Source: Microbacterium sp. (GTDB taxonomy: Bacteria > Actinomycetota > Actinomycetes > Actinomycetales > Microbacteriaceae). Taken from it: a stretch of 64,000 bases of DNA. The notes beneath the pieces were generated by a model, which did not search any database, was not told where the DNA came from, and saw only the letters and a list, made by a program, of their open reading frames with translations. Positions 1 through 8,400 of this stretch are shown here, piece after piece (within the stretch, counting starts at the first letter, position 1; each line of letters begins with the position of its first letter). Made by a program: the position numbers and the translations under genes. The stretch is from contig NZ_JAFKIP010000003.1 in NCBI RefSeq assembly GCF_017305435.1, positions 434,001 through 498,000 of the forward strand, in the 5' to 3' direction.

Positions 1-614
1 GCGATCGAGTACGCGAACTCGTCGGTGCGGGCGATGCCCCGCAGCGACGCGCCGCCACGCAGCAGGTCGCCGACGGCCGGCGCGCTCGTCGTCTCGGCGC
101 GCGCGGAGTCGAGGTATGCGGGGTTGCCCGCCCCGATCCGATACCCCTTGACCGCGAACAGGTCCTTCACCGCGACCGTGAGCCCCGCGAGCGGGCCCTC
201 CCAGGCGCCCTGGTAGAGCGGATCGCCGACCGTGCGCCACACGGCGCGATCGAACGCCGCGCTGCGCGGCGTGACGTGCGCGGCCGTGATGAGCCACCGC
301 CCGTCGACGAGCTGCCACACCTGGGTCTGCAGCCCCCGCCCGCCCGCGACGAAGCGCGACACCGACACGAGCAGGGCGATGCCGTCGCCGAGAGGCCGAT
401 ACTCGACGCTCTCGATCACGCGCGCCGGCACGCCGCCCCGGAAACCGCGGAAGGCACTGATCTCGTCGTGCCCCACGAGGAGACCCGCCCCGTCGCCGCG
501 CAGCGTCGCCGCGCCGGGGGCGAACGCGGCATCCAGCGCGTCGAGGTCGTCGTCCATGAGCGCCCGCTCGTAGGCGTCGAAGGCCATCCGAAGGTCGGCC
601 GGGATGTCGGTCAT
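1..614 (-). CDS. Amidase with N-terminal AtzH-like domain (3' end cut by window edge)
   Basis: The first 204 residues are visible and the gene runs off the left edge. Residues about 5-125 look like the small AtzH-like (SnoaL/DUF3225-type) fold, with FDAYERALMDDDLDAL near the start and VWQLVDGRWLITAAHV near its end. From about 130 the amidase-signature fold begins, and K150 in GLTVAVKDLFAVKG is the probable catalytic lysine. Amidase-signature enzymes hydrolyse small amides in the cytoplasm; the substrate cannot be read from the sequence. The ATG at 614 follows a GGAGGGGG ribosome site. It lies 43 nt behind the acetamidase gene in the same direction, so it is probably co-transcribed with the allantoinase operon and acts on a nitrogen-rich breakdown product (inference). 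Confidence 0.8.
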   Translation of the reverse strand, partial: MTDIPADLRMAFDAYERALMDDDLDALDAAFAPGAATLRGDGAGLLVGHDEISAFRGFRGGVPARVIESVEYRPLGDGIALLVSVSRFVAGGRGLQTQVWQLVDGRWLITAAHVTPRSAAFDRAVWRTVGDPLYQGAWEGPLAGLTVAVKDLFAVKGYRIGAGNPAYLDSARAETTSAPAVGDLLRGGASLRGIARTDEFAYSI

Positions 615-657
615 CGGCCCCCTCCGGTCGCCATCAGGACGGTGGCGGGGAGGCCCG

Positions 658-1752
658 TCATGCGCCCGACCCCGGGGGTACGATCGCGGCGAAGTCGGCC
701 TCGCGGATCCGCGCGTGCACACCGCAGACGATGTCTACGACCTGCGAGATGTCGAAGTCGGTCGCCGCGGAGAGGTAGGCGTAGGCGAGGTGCTCGGCCA
801 TGCCGTAGCGCGCCTGGAGCAGTTCCAGCGCCGCGCGGACGGCGGCGCGCATCGCCTCGTTCAGGTCGGGGTCGAGCCCCGTGGGCACGAGGTACTCGCC
901 CGTGCGGACCAGGGGTCCGGTGACCTCGCCGAAGGCGGCGATGGCCTCGGCCCGCGGCACGACCTCGAAGCGGAGCGTCGCACGGAGGGATGCCTCGAGT
1001 GCGGTCAGCGCCACCTCGCCGTCCCCCTGCGCGAAATGCGGGTCGCCGACGTAGGCGAGCGCGCCCCGCACCTGCACCGGCAGGTACAGCACGGCCCCCT
1101 CGACCAGCAGGTTGATGTCGATGTTGCCCCCGTGAGCCCCCGGCGGCACCGAGTGCGGCCGCTCGTCGCCCGCGACGGCGACCCCCATCGTGCCGAGGAA
1201 CGGCGCGAGCGGAAAGCGCACGATCCGCTCACCGCCGTCTGCGATCGGGAGCACGCCCGTCCCGCCGTCCACGGGCGTGAAGACGCTGACGTTCGCGGGC
1301 CCGCGCGGCAGCAGGCCGACGAGGGCGCCCTTGCCGTGCCGGTTGGAGATGACGCCGTAAGGCACGCGCGGGAGGAGACGCTCGACCGTGATCTTCAGGA
1401 GGTCGCCGACCTCGGCGCCCTCGACGAAGACCGGTCCCGTGATCACGTGGGGTCCGTCGAGGAGCGGGTCGCGCGGGGATGTCGCGGCGATCTCGACGGC
1501 ATCCGCGAGCACGGCGTCGGCCGTGACTCCGTGGCCCGTGAAGTAGGCGAGGGGGTCCTGCCCCTGATCGGGCAGGATGCCCTCGTGACTCACGGTGTCG
1601 ATCGTCACCGTCGCGCCGGATGCGACCGTCAGCACGGGGGCGTCGGCGGCGCACGGCAGCCGCCCCCACAGGACGGTCTGCGGTGAGGCGGCGAGGTAGT
1701 GCTCGCCGCCGATCGGGCCGACGCCCGGCTGCAGGATCTCCGTCGGGCTCAT
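658..1752 (-). CDS. Acetamidase/formamidase family protein
   Basis: This 364-residue protein matches the FmdA/AmdA acetamidase-formamidase family, which hydrolyses short amides such as formamide to ammonia and the acid. Family hallmarks are the N-terminal HYLAASPQTVLWGRL segment, the DTVSHEG motif, NRHGKGAL, and the region around residue 200 with PHSVPPGAHGGNIDI followed by GDPHFAQGDGEV, which carries conserved His and Asp residues of the family. The ATG at 1752 overlaps the allantoinase stop by 4 bp (ATGA), so the two are translationally coupled. The position in a urate-catabolic locus suggests it releases ammonia from an amide made downstream of allantoin; that substrate is an inference. 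Confidence 0.88.
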   Translation of the reverse strand: MSPTEILQPGVGPIGGEHYLAASPQTVLWGRLPCAADAPVLTVASGATVTIDTVSHEGILPDQGQDPLAYFTGHGVTADAVLADAVEIAATSPRDPLLDGPHVITGPVFVEGAEVGDLLKITVERLLPRVPYGVISNRHGKGALVGLLPRGPANVSVFTPVDGGTGVLPIADGGERIVRFPLAPFLGTMGVAVAGDERPHSVPPGAHGGNIDINLLVEGAVLYLPVQVRGALAYVGDPHFAQGDGEVALTALEASLRATLRFEVVPRAEAIAAFGEVTGPLVRTGEYLVPTGLDPDLNEAMRAAVRAALELLQARYGMAEHLAYAYLSAATDFDISQVVDIVCGVHARIREADFAAIVPPGSGA

Positions 1753-3125
1753 GCCGGCACCTCCATCAGTATCTCGATGCCGGGCCGCGCCCGGGCATCC
1801 CCGTCGCCGGCGCGGTAGACGATCTCGCCGCCGACGATCGTCGTCGAGGTGACGCCGCGGAGGCGCCGCCCGTCCCACGGGGAGAGCTTGTGGCGGTAGA
1901 GGAGCCGCTGCGCGTCGACGGTCCACTCCGTCTGCGGCGCGACGATCGTGAGGTTCGCGCGCGCCCCCACCCGGATCTCGCCGAGTCCGGGCACGCCGGC
2001 GATGCGCGCGGGCCCCGTCGTGAACAGCGGCAGCAGGCTCTCGAGCGAGATGCCGCGGCGCGCAGCCTCGGTCCAGGCGCTCGCGAACCCGGTCTGCACG
2101 CCCGCGATCCCGCCCCACGCCAGACCGAAGTCGCCGCCGCCGGCGGTCTTGAGGGCGAGGGTCGCGGGTGAGTGGTCGCTGACGATGGCGTCGATCGTCC
2201 CGTCGACAACGCCCTCCCACAGGAGGTCCTGGTTCGCGCGGCCGCGGATCGGGGGGCAGCATTTGAAGGCGCTCGCGCCGTCGGGGACGTCCTCGGCGGC
2301 GAGGGTGAGGTAGTGCGGGCACGTCTCGATCGTGAGGCGGATGCCGTCGGCCTTCGCCTGCCGGACGAGTTCGAGCGCAGCGCCGTCGGAGACGTGCACG
2401 ATGTGGCCGCGGCCGCCGGTCTCGGCGAGCGCGTCGATCACGGTCGCGATCGCCGCCTCTTCGCTGACGGGCGGACGGCTGCGCAGGAACGTGTCGTAGC
2501 CCCGTCCGAGGGCGCCGTCCGCGCCCGTGCCGACCTCCGTGGCCGCGGCATGGAGGTGTCCCTCGTCCTCCGCGTGCGCGATGAGGAGGCCGTCGAAGGC
2601 GGCGAGCTCGCGGAGCGCGGCGCGGACGCCCGCGGCATCCAAGTGACCGAACTCGTCGATGCCGCTCGGCACCAGGAAGCACTTGAAGCCGACGACGCCG
2701 GCATCTGCGAGAGCGCGCAGGGCGCCGAGGTTCTCCGGAACCGCGCCGCCCCAGTACCCCACGTCGACGGCGAGCTTGCCCATTGCCGCGGCCCGTTTGG
2801 CGGCGAGCGCTTCGGGTGTCGTGGTCACCGGAACGGAGTTCAGCGGCATGTCGAAGACGGTCGTGATTCCGCCCGCGGCGGCGGCGGCGGTGCCGGTGGC
2901 GAAGCCCTCCCAGTCGGTGCGACCGGGCTCGTCGAGGTGGACGTGCGAGTCGACGAGCCCCGGCAGGAGCACCTCGTCGCCGGCGAGGACGATCACGTCG
3001 GCGGCATCAGCCGCTCCCCCCGGCAGGATCTCCGTGATCACACCGTCCGCGAGCCGGACCTCGGCAGGTCGGAACGCGCCGTCGATCCACGCCCGCTCGG
3101 CTCGGACCACCCGCACAGCTGCCAC
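1749..3125 (-). CDS. allB: Allantoinase (dihydroorotase-like amidohydrolase)
   Basis: A 458-residue cyclic amidohydrolase that opens the hydantoin ring of allantoin to give allantoate. Visible metal ligands are H61 and H63 in DSHVHLDEPG, a lysine in the carbamylated-lysine position (K148 in VVGFKCFLVPSG), H184 in LIAHAEDEGH, H241/H244 in GHIVHVSD and D317 in AIVSDHSP. Length and motif order fit allantoinase better than dihydroorotase, and the neighbours uraD, uraH and hpxO, encoded divergently, supply its substrate. It is the first gene of a leftward operon that continues with the amide hydrolases through a 4-bp overlap. Hydantoinase is the main alternative, but the context argues strongly for allantoin. 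Confidence 0.92.
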   Translation of the reverse strand: MAAVRVVRAERAWIDGAFRPAEVRLADGVITEILPGGAADAADVIVLAGDEVLLPGLVDSHVHLDEPGRTDWEGFATGTAAAAAGGITTVFDMPLNSVPVTTTPEALAAKRAAAMGKLAVDVGYWGGAVPENLGALRALADAGVVGFKCFLVPSGIDEFGHLDAAGVRAALRELAAFDGLLIAHAEDEGHLHAAATEVGTGADGALGRGYDTFLRSRPPVSEEAAIATVIDALAETGGRGHIVHVSDGAALELVRQAKADGIRLTIETCPHYLTLAAEDVPDGASAFKCCPPIRGRANQDLLWEGVVDGTIDAIVSDHSPATLALKTAGGGDFGLAWGGIAGVQTGFASAWTEAARRGISLESLLPLFTTGPARIAGVPGLGEIRVGARANLTIVAPQTEWTVDAQRLLYRHKLSPWDGRRLRGVTSTTIVGGEIVYRAGDGDARARPGIEILMEVPA

Positions 3126-3212
3126 AGCGCCGCCTCCCTCAGAACCCGTCCGACGTTACCGAGGTGTCGTTTCGCCCGTGTTTCCACGGCGAGCCGCGTC
3201 CCGCAGGGCCGA

Positions 3213-3218
3213 TACGAT
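3213..3218 (+). promoter_or_regulatory. -10 box (TACGAT) of the uraD-uraH transcript
   Basis: TACGAT ends six bases before the ATG at 3225, the usual spacing for a leaderless actinobacterial transcript. A convincing -35 element is not seen. Confidence 0.45.
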
Positions 3219-3224
3219 CTGGGC

Positions 3225-3260
3225 ATGAGCCGCGCTTCCGCCCGCCACGGTGCTCGATGA
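3225..3260 (+). CDS. Possible 11-residue leader peptide coupled to uraD
   Basis: The ORF MSRASARHGAR starts six bases after a TACGAT -10 box, so it would be at the extreme 5' end of the transcript. Its TGA overlaps the uraD ATG (ATGA, 3257-3260). No ribosome-binding site precedes the uraD ATG, so uraD translation may depend on ribosomes finishing this mini-ORF. Four of its 11 residues are basic (three Arg and one His). It may be only a translational coupler; no function of its own is implied. The evidence is positional only. Confidence 0.35.
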   Translation: MSRASARHGAR

Positions 3261-3769
3261 CCACGACACCCGCCGTGACCATCGCCGACTTCGACGCTCT
3301 CGACGCGGCCGCCGCGGCCCGCACCGTCACCGTGTGGGCGGCAATCCCCCGGTGGGTGGATGCCGTGGTCGCCGGTCGCCCCTACGGCACCCGCGCGGCC
3401 CTCGTCGCGCACGCCGATGCGCTCGCGCGGGAGTGGACGGCTCTCGACCTCGACACCGCGCTCGCGCAGCACCCGCGGATCGGCGAGAGGCCGCAGGGAT
3501 CCGGCGCCGAGGCGAACGCATCACGGGCGGAGCAGGCGTCGATGGCATCCGCCGAGGCGGCGACGGCCACGGCCATCGCCGCGGGGAACGCAGCCTACGA
3601 AGAGCGCTTCGGCCGCGTGTTCCTGATCCGGGCCGCCGGGCGGAGCCCGGAGGAGCTGCGCGCCGATCTCGACCGACGACTGGGCAACGACGACGAGACC
3701 GAGATCGCCGAAGCGCTCGATCAGCTGCGGCAGATCGCGCTGCTGCGCCTGGAAGGAACGGTCGGATGA
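3257..3769 (+). CDS. uraD: OHCU decarboxylase (2-oxo-4-hydroxy-4-carboxy-5-ureidoimidazoline decarboxylase)
   Basis: A 170-residue protein of the OHCU decarboxylase family, which converts OHCU stereospecifically to S-allantoin. The family signature is intact: HPRIGE with the catalytic histidine H72, a following SRAEQ segment with E92 as the likely second catalytic residue, and the conserved YEERFGRVFLIRAAGRS block at 114-130. I chose the ATG at 3257 because upstream in-frame codons give no family homology. It overlaps the following uraH by 4 bp. Together with hpxO and uraH it completes the three-step route from urate to allantoin. Confidence 0.93.
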   Translation: MTTTPAVTIADFDALDAAAAARTVTVWAAIPRWVDAVVAGRPYGTRAALVAHADALAREWTALDLDTALAQHPRIGERPQGSGAEANASRAEQASMASAEAATATAIAAGNAAYEERFGRVFLIRAAGRSPEELRADLDRRLGNDDETEIAEALDQLRQIALLRLEGTVG

Positions 3770-4086
3770 CGCACGTGACGACGCACATCCTGGATGCCTC
3801 GACAGGAACCCCGGCATCCGGCGTAGAGGTGTCGCTCCGCGATGCTGCCGGCATCGCTCTGGCGATGGGCCGGACGGATGCCGACGGCCGCCTCGCCCTC
3901 GGCCCGGACGTCCTGGAGCCGGGCGAGTACGCGCTCGTGTTCGCCACCGGCGCCCACTTCGCCGCGCAGGGAACGGCGGCCTTCCACCCGTCCGTGACGG
4001 TGGCGTTCACGGTGGCGGACCGCCCGCACTACCACGTACCGCTGCTGCTGAGCCCGTTCGCCTACACGACCTATCGCGGCAGCTGA
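3766..4086 (+). CDS. uraH: 5-hydroxyisourate hydrolase (transthyretin-like)
   Basis: A 106-residue transthyretin-related protein that hydrolyses 5-hydroxyisourate to OHCU. It shows the N-terminal family segment THILDASTGTPASGVEV with an early His, the central RTDADGRL turn, RPHYHVPLLLSP, and the diagnostic C-terminal tetrapeptide YRGS that closes the active site. Its ATG overlaps the uraD stop codon (ATGA), so the two are read as one coupled unit, matching organisms in which the two activities are fused. It feeds uraD and takes its substrate from the urate hydroxylase 78 bp downstream. Confidence 0.95.
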   Translation: MTHVTTHILDASTGTPASGVEVSLRDAAGIALAMGRTDADGRLALGPDVLEPGEYALVFATGAHFAAQGTAAFHPSVTVAFTVADRPHYHVPLLLSPFAYTTYRGS

Positions 4087-4152
4087 CGGCCCTCCGGGCG
4101 GGCTGTAACACCTCGGCACCCGTCGAGAAACGCGCCCGTGACACGCCCGCCC

Positions 4153-4158
4153 TAGCGT
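4153..4158 (+). promoter_or_regulatory. -10 box (TAGCGT) of hpxO
   Basis: TAGCGT is followed by six bases and then the hpxO ATG, which fits a leaderless promoter of its own. An imperfect inverted repeat with GGGCGGGC and GCCCGCCC arms lies in the same 78-bp gap and could be an operator or a weak terminator. Confidence 0.45.
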
Positions 4159-4164
4159 GCCGCC

Positions 4165-5352
4165 ATGAAGGTCATCATCATCGGCGCGGGCATCGGCGGC
4201 ACGAGCGCGGGCATCGCCCTGCGCCGGCTCGGGCACGACGTCGCGATCTACGACAAGATGCAGGAGAACCGGCCCGTGGGCGCCGCGCTGTCGCTGTGGT
4301 CGAACGGCGTGAAGGTGCTCAACTGGCTCGGCCTCCGCGACGAGGTGGCCGCCCTCGGCGGCGACATGGCGACGATGGCCTACCGCGATGGACGCACGGG
4401 CGAGGTCCTGTGCGACTTCTCCCTCGAAACCGTGACGACACGGACGGGCCAGAAGCCGTACCCCGTCGCCCGTGCCGACCTGCAGGCGCTCCTCATGCGC
4501 ACGTTCGGCGAGGAGTCCATCCACCTCGGTCGGAGGGTCGTCGCGCTCGCGGACGACGGGGCATCCGTCACCGTGACCTTCGCCGACGGCGCCACGGAGA
4601 CCGCGGACATGGTCATCGGGGCGGACGGCGCCCGCTCGCTCACCCGCGCCTACGTGCAGCCCGACGGCGCTCCCGAGATCGTGCGCGAGTACTCCGGCTA
4701 CACGAACTTCAACGGTCTGGTCCGGGTGGACACCACGATCGGTGCGCCGGATGCCTGGACGACCTACGTCGCCGACGGCAAGCGTGCGGCGGTCATGCCG
4801 ATCGCCGGGGGCCGCTTCTACTTCTGGTTCGACGTGCCCCAGCCCGCCGGCATCCCCTACGACCGGGCGGACGGCACGGCCCCTCTCGTGAAGGCCTTCG
4901 ACGGGTGGGCTCCGGGAGTCCAGGCGCTGATCTCGGCGATCGACCCGGCGGTCTCCCTCAACCGGGTCGAGATCTGGGACATCACCCCGTTCCCCACGTG
5001 GACGAAGGGTCGGGTGGCGATCCTCGGCGACGCCGCGCACAACACGGCCCCCGACATCGGTCAGGGGGCGTGCTCGGCGCTCGAGGACGCGTTCGCCCTC
5101 GGCATCGCCTTCGCGACCAACAGTCTCGGCGTCGAGGACACGCTCCGTCGCTACGAGGCGATCAGGGTCGAGCGCGCCGGCGAGCTGGTCCTCCGGGCGC
5201 GGCGCCGCGGAGAAGAGACGCACGCTTACGACGCGGCGGCCACCGCCGCATGGTACGAGAGCCTTCGCGGGACGGACGGCGTGGGGATCATCCGGGGCAT
5301 CGTCGGCAACATCGAGGGCAGCCCCGTCGAGCTCGGCGCCGCACTGCCCTGA
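4165..5352 (+). CDS. hpxO: FAD-dependent urate hydroxylase
   Basis: A 395-residue class A flavoprotein monooxygenase that uses NAD(P)H and oxygen to convert urate to 5-hydroxyisourate. The dinucleotide fold is at residues 4-16 (IIIGAGIGGTSAG), the second FAD motif is GDAAH with D289, and PDIGQGACSALEDA follows. Arg207 and Tyr219 (KRAAVMPIAGGRFYFWFD) have the same 12-residue spacing as the urate-binding Arg204/Tyr216 pair reported for Klebsiella HpxO, which favours urate over the many other aromatic hydroxylase substrates. Adjacent uraH and uraD act on the unstable product. It has its own leaderless-type promoter and a strong hairpin 40 bp after the stop. Confidence 0.93.
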   Translation: MKVIIIGAGIGGTSAGIALRRLGHDVAIYDKMQENRPVGAALSLWSNGVKVLNWLGLRDEVAALGGDMATMAYRDGRTGEVLCDFSLETVTTRTGQKPYPVARADLQALLMRTFGEESIHLGRRVVALADDGASVTVTFADGATETADMVIGADGARSLTRAYVQPDGAPEIVREYSGYTNFNGLVRVDTTIGAPDAWTTYVADGKRAAVMPIAGGRFYFWFDVPQPAGIPYDRADGTAPLVKAFDGWAPGVQALISAIDPAVSLNRVEIWDITPFPTWTKGRVAILGDAAHNTAPDIGQGACSALEDAFALGIAFATNSLGVEDTLRRYEAIRVERAGELVLRARRRGEETHAYDAAATAAWYESLRGTDGVGIIRGIVGNIEGSPVELGAALP

Positions 5353-5391
5353 TCCCACCGCCGCCGCGCACCCGCGCGGAGTCGGGACGCA

Positions 5392-5422
5392 CGTCTGCCC
5401 GGGCACGAGGCCCGGGCAGACG
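5392..5422. terminator. Bidirectional hairpin between hpxO and the surface protein
   Basis: A perfect 13-bp inverted repeat (CGTCTGCCCGGGC and its complement) with the 5-base loop ACGAG lies between two convergent genes. There is no T-run, as is usual in high-GC actinobacteria. Confidence 0.7.
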
Positions 5423-5485
5423 CTCCGCGACGGGGATTTCGCGGGGGCTCCGACCGACCGTGGGTGCGACCGGAGCCCGCTCGGC

Positions 5486-8400
5486 TCACCGAGCGCGCGC
5501 CCCCCGGCGCACGATCAGGAGCACGAGACCCAGCAGGAGGAGGCCGAGGGCGATCCCTCCGACCGTGCCCCACACCCATGCCGAACCACCGGTCACCGCG
5601 AGCGGGGGCGCCACCGCCTTCACGGGGGCGTCATCGGTGTTGTTGTTCGGGTTCTTCTCCGGCACATCCGTCGCCGACGGTGCCACCACCGCGACGTTCA
5701 GGAGCGTGCCGGTGACACCCGCACCCACCTTCGCGATCACCGTGATCGGCTCGCCGTCCTGGCCGGCGGCGAGAACATCGGATGCCGTGCAGGTGCCGTC
5801 GGCGCAGGTGTAGCCCTCGCCGGTGATCGACACGAGCGTCAGCCCCGTGGGCAGCTGGTCGGCGACCGTCCAGCCGGCGAGCACGTCGGACGGGCCGTCG
5901 TTGTGCGGCGTGAGCGTGAACGTCACGGTCTTGCCGGACTCCACCGTCTCGTCGCCCAGGCGCACCTTGGTGACGGTGAGGTCGTACTCGACGAGACCCG
6001 CGTCGATCGTGGGGTCGTCGGCCTCACCCGGCTCGGTGCGGTTGGTGCCCGACGCGGGAGCGGTGATGCTGACGCGTCCGGTCGTGACATCGGCATCCGA
6101 GTCGAGCGCATCGCCCTCGCCGCTGTTCTGCGTCGTGAACGACGTGCCGTCGGGCTTCACGAACTCGATGACGTAGTCACGTCCGGGGACGAGGTCGTCG
6201 AACGCGTAGTAGCCGTTGTCATCGGTCGTGGTGGAGCGGAGCAGTGTGCCCTCGGCGTCGCGGAGGTTGACGGTGACGTCCGACACGGGCGGCTCGTCCT
6301 CTCCCTGCACGCCGTCGCGGTCGTTGTCCCACCAGACGTAGTCGCCGACGCTCACGAGGGAGTCCACCGTGATGCGCTTCGAGTCGTCGTTGTCGGTCGG
6401 CGTCGCGCTCGTGTCGACCAGCGCGTTCTCGGGGCGCTGCAGCGGGTTCGTCTCCGGCACGTCCGTCGTGGCGGGCACGACGTAGGCGACATTGTTGAGC
6501 TCGCCGACGAAGTTCTCCGCGATCACCGCGGTGACCGTGATGGGCGCGCCGTCGGTGCCCGCCGGGAGTCCACCGCGGGAGACGCACGTGAGCAGGCTCA
6601 CGTCGCAGCGGTAGACCTCGCCGCCGTCGAGCGCCGTGATCGTCAGGCCGGTCTGCGGCAGTTCCACCACCGACCAGTCCTTCAGCGCGGCCGCCGGGCC
6701 GTCGTTGTGCGGCGTCAGCGTGAACGTGACCGTCGAGCCCTCGTAGTACGGGCCGCTCGAGGTGATCGCCTTGGTCAACGTGAGGTTGAACTTCACGAGA
6801 CCGGCGTCGATCGTCGGGTCATCCGGGGCCGTCAGCGAGTTGCCGCCGGATGCCGGAGTCGTGACGTTCACGCGACCGGTGGCGACATCGGCATCCGAGT
6901 CGCTCCTGTCGCTCTCGCCGGCGTTCTGCTTCGTGAACGAGTAGCCGTCGGGCTTCACGAACTCCACGACGACGTCCGTGCTCGGACGCAGGTCGCCGAA
7001 GGAGTAGAACCCCTGGGCGTTGGTCTTCGTCGTCGCGATGAGGGTCGTGCCGTCGGCCTTGTACAGGTTGACCGTCACGTCCTTCACGGGGTTGCCGTCG
7101 TTCTGCACGCCGTCGCGGTTGACGTCGATCCACACGTAGTCGCCGATCGAGACGAGCGACGCACCCTTCACGGGGGCCTCCGCGTCGTTGTCCGTCGGGG
7201 ACGTCGACGTGTCGGTCGTGTTCGTCGGCGGGGTGCCGAGCGGGTTCGTCTCCACGGCATCCGTCGGCGCCGGGCTCACGTAGGCGACGTTCTTGACGTC
7301 ACCCGAGAGGTTCTGGTTCACCGTCGCGGTCACCGTGATGGGGTTCCCGGTGGCGCCGGCCTTCAGCACCGTGCGGCTCGTCGCGGTCGCACCCGCGATG
7401 TCGTAGCCGTCGCCGGCGATCGACACGAGCGTGAGCTCGGCGGGCAGCACCTCGGTGACCGACCAGCCGGTCAGCGCATCGACCGGGCCGTCGTTGCTCG
7501 GGGTGAGCGTGAAGGTCACCGTGTCGCCCTTGTAGACGGTCTCCGTGGTGGTGCGCGTCTTGGTGAGCTTCAGGTTGTACTTCACGAGGCCCGCGTCGAT
7601 TCCGGGGTTGTCGGTCTTCCGCGCGCCGGGCAGGTTGGAGCCCGTCGCCGGCGTCGTGAAGGTCACGGTGCCGTCGACAGGGTTCGCATCGGAGTCCGTG
7701 AGGTCGGTCGACGGGCTGTTGTCCGTCGCGCTCGTCGCATTCTGCGTCGTGAAGGTCGTGCCCTCGGGCTTGACGAACTGCACCGTGTACTGCGTACTCG
7801 GGAGCAGATCCGTGAACCAGTAGTACCCGTCGGCATCCGTCGCCGTCGTCGCGACCTGCGCACCGTTCAGCAGCAGGTTCACCGTCACGCCCGCGGCGGG
7901 CTTGTCGTCGTTCTGCGTGCCGTCACGGTCGACGTCCCACCACACGTAGTCGCCGATGGAGACCTTCGGGACCTCCAGCTGCGCCTGCGCGTCGTTGTCG
8001 GTCGTCGTCGCGCTGGTGTCGGTCGACAGCGTGGGCTTCGTGAGCGGGTTCGTCTCCGCGACGTCGTCCTTCGACGGCGACACGTACGCGACGTTCTTCG
8101 CGACACCCGAGAAGATGGCGCCGATCGTCGCGACGACCGTGATCGTCGCGCCGTCCACGCCCGCGCCGAGCGCCTCGGTGGCGACGCAGGTCGCGGTCGC
8201 CGGGTCGCACGTGTATCCCTCACCCGTGATCGACACGAGCGTCAGCTGCGCCGGCAGCACATCGGTGACCGACCAGCCGGCGAGCGCCGCGACCGGGCCG
8301 TCGTTGTGCGGCGTCAGCGTGTACGTCACCTGCTGACCCGGGGCGAACGGACCCGCGGTGTCGAGCGTCTTCTTCAGCGACAGGTTGTACTGCACGAAGC

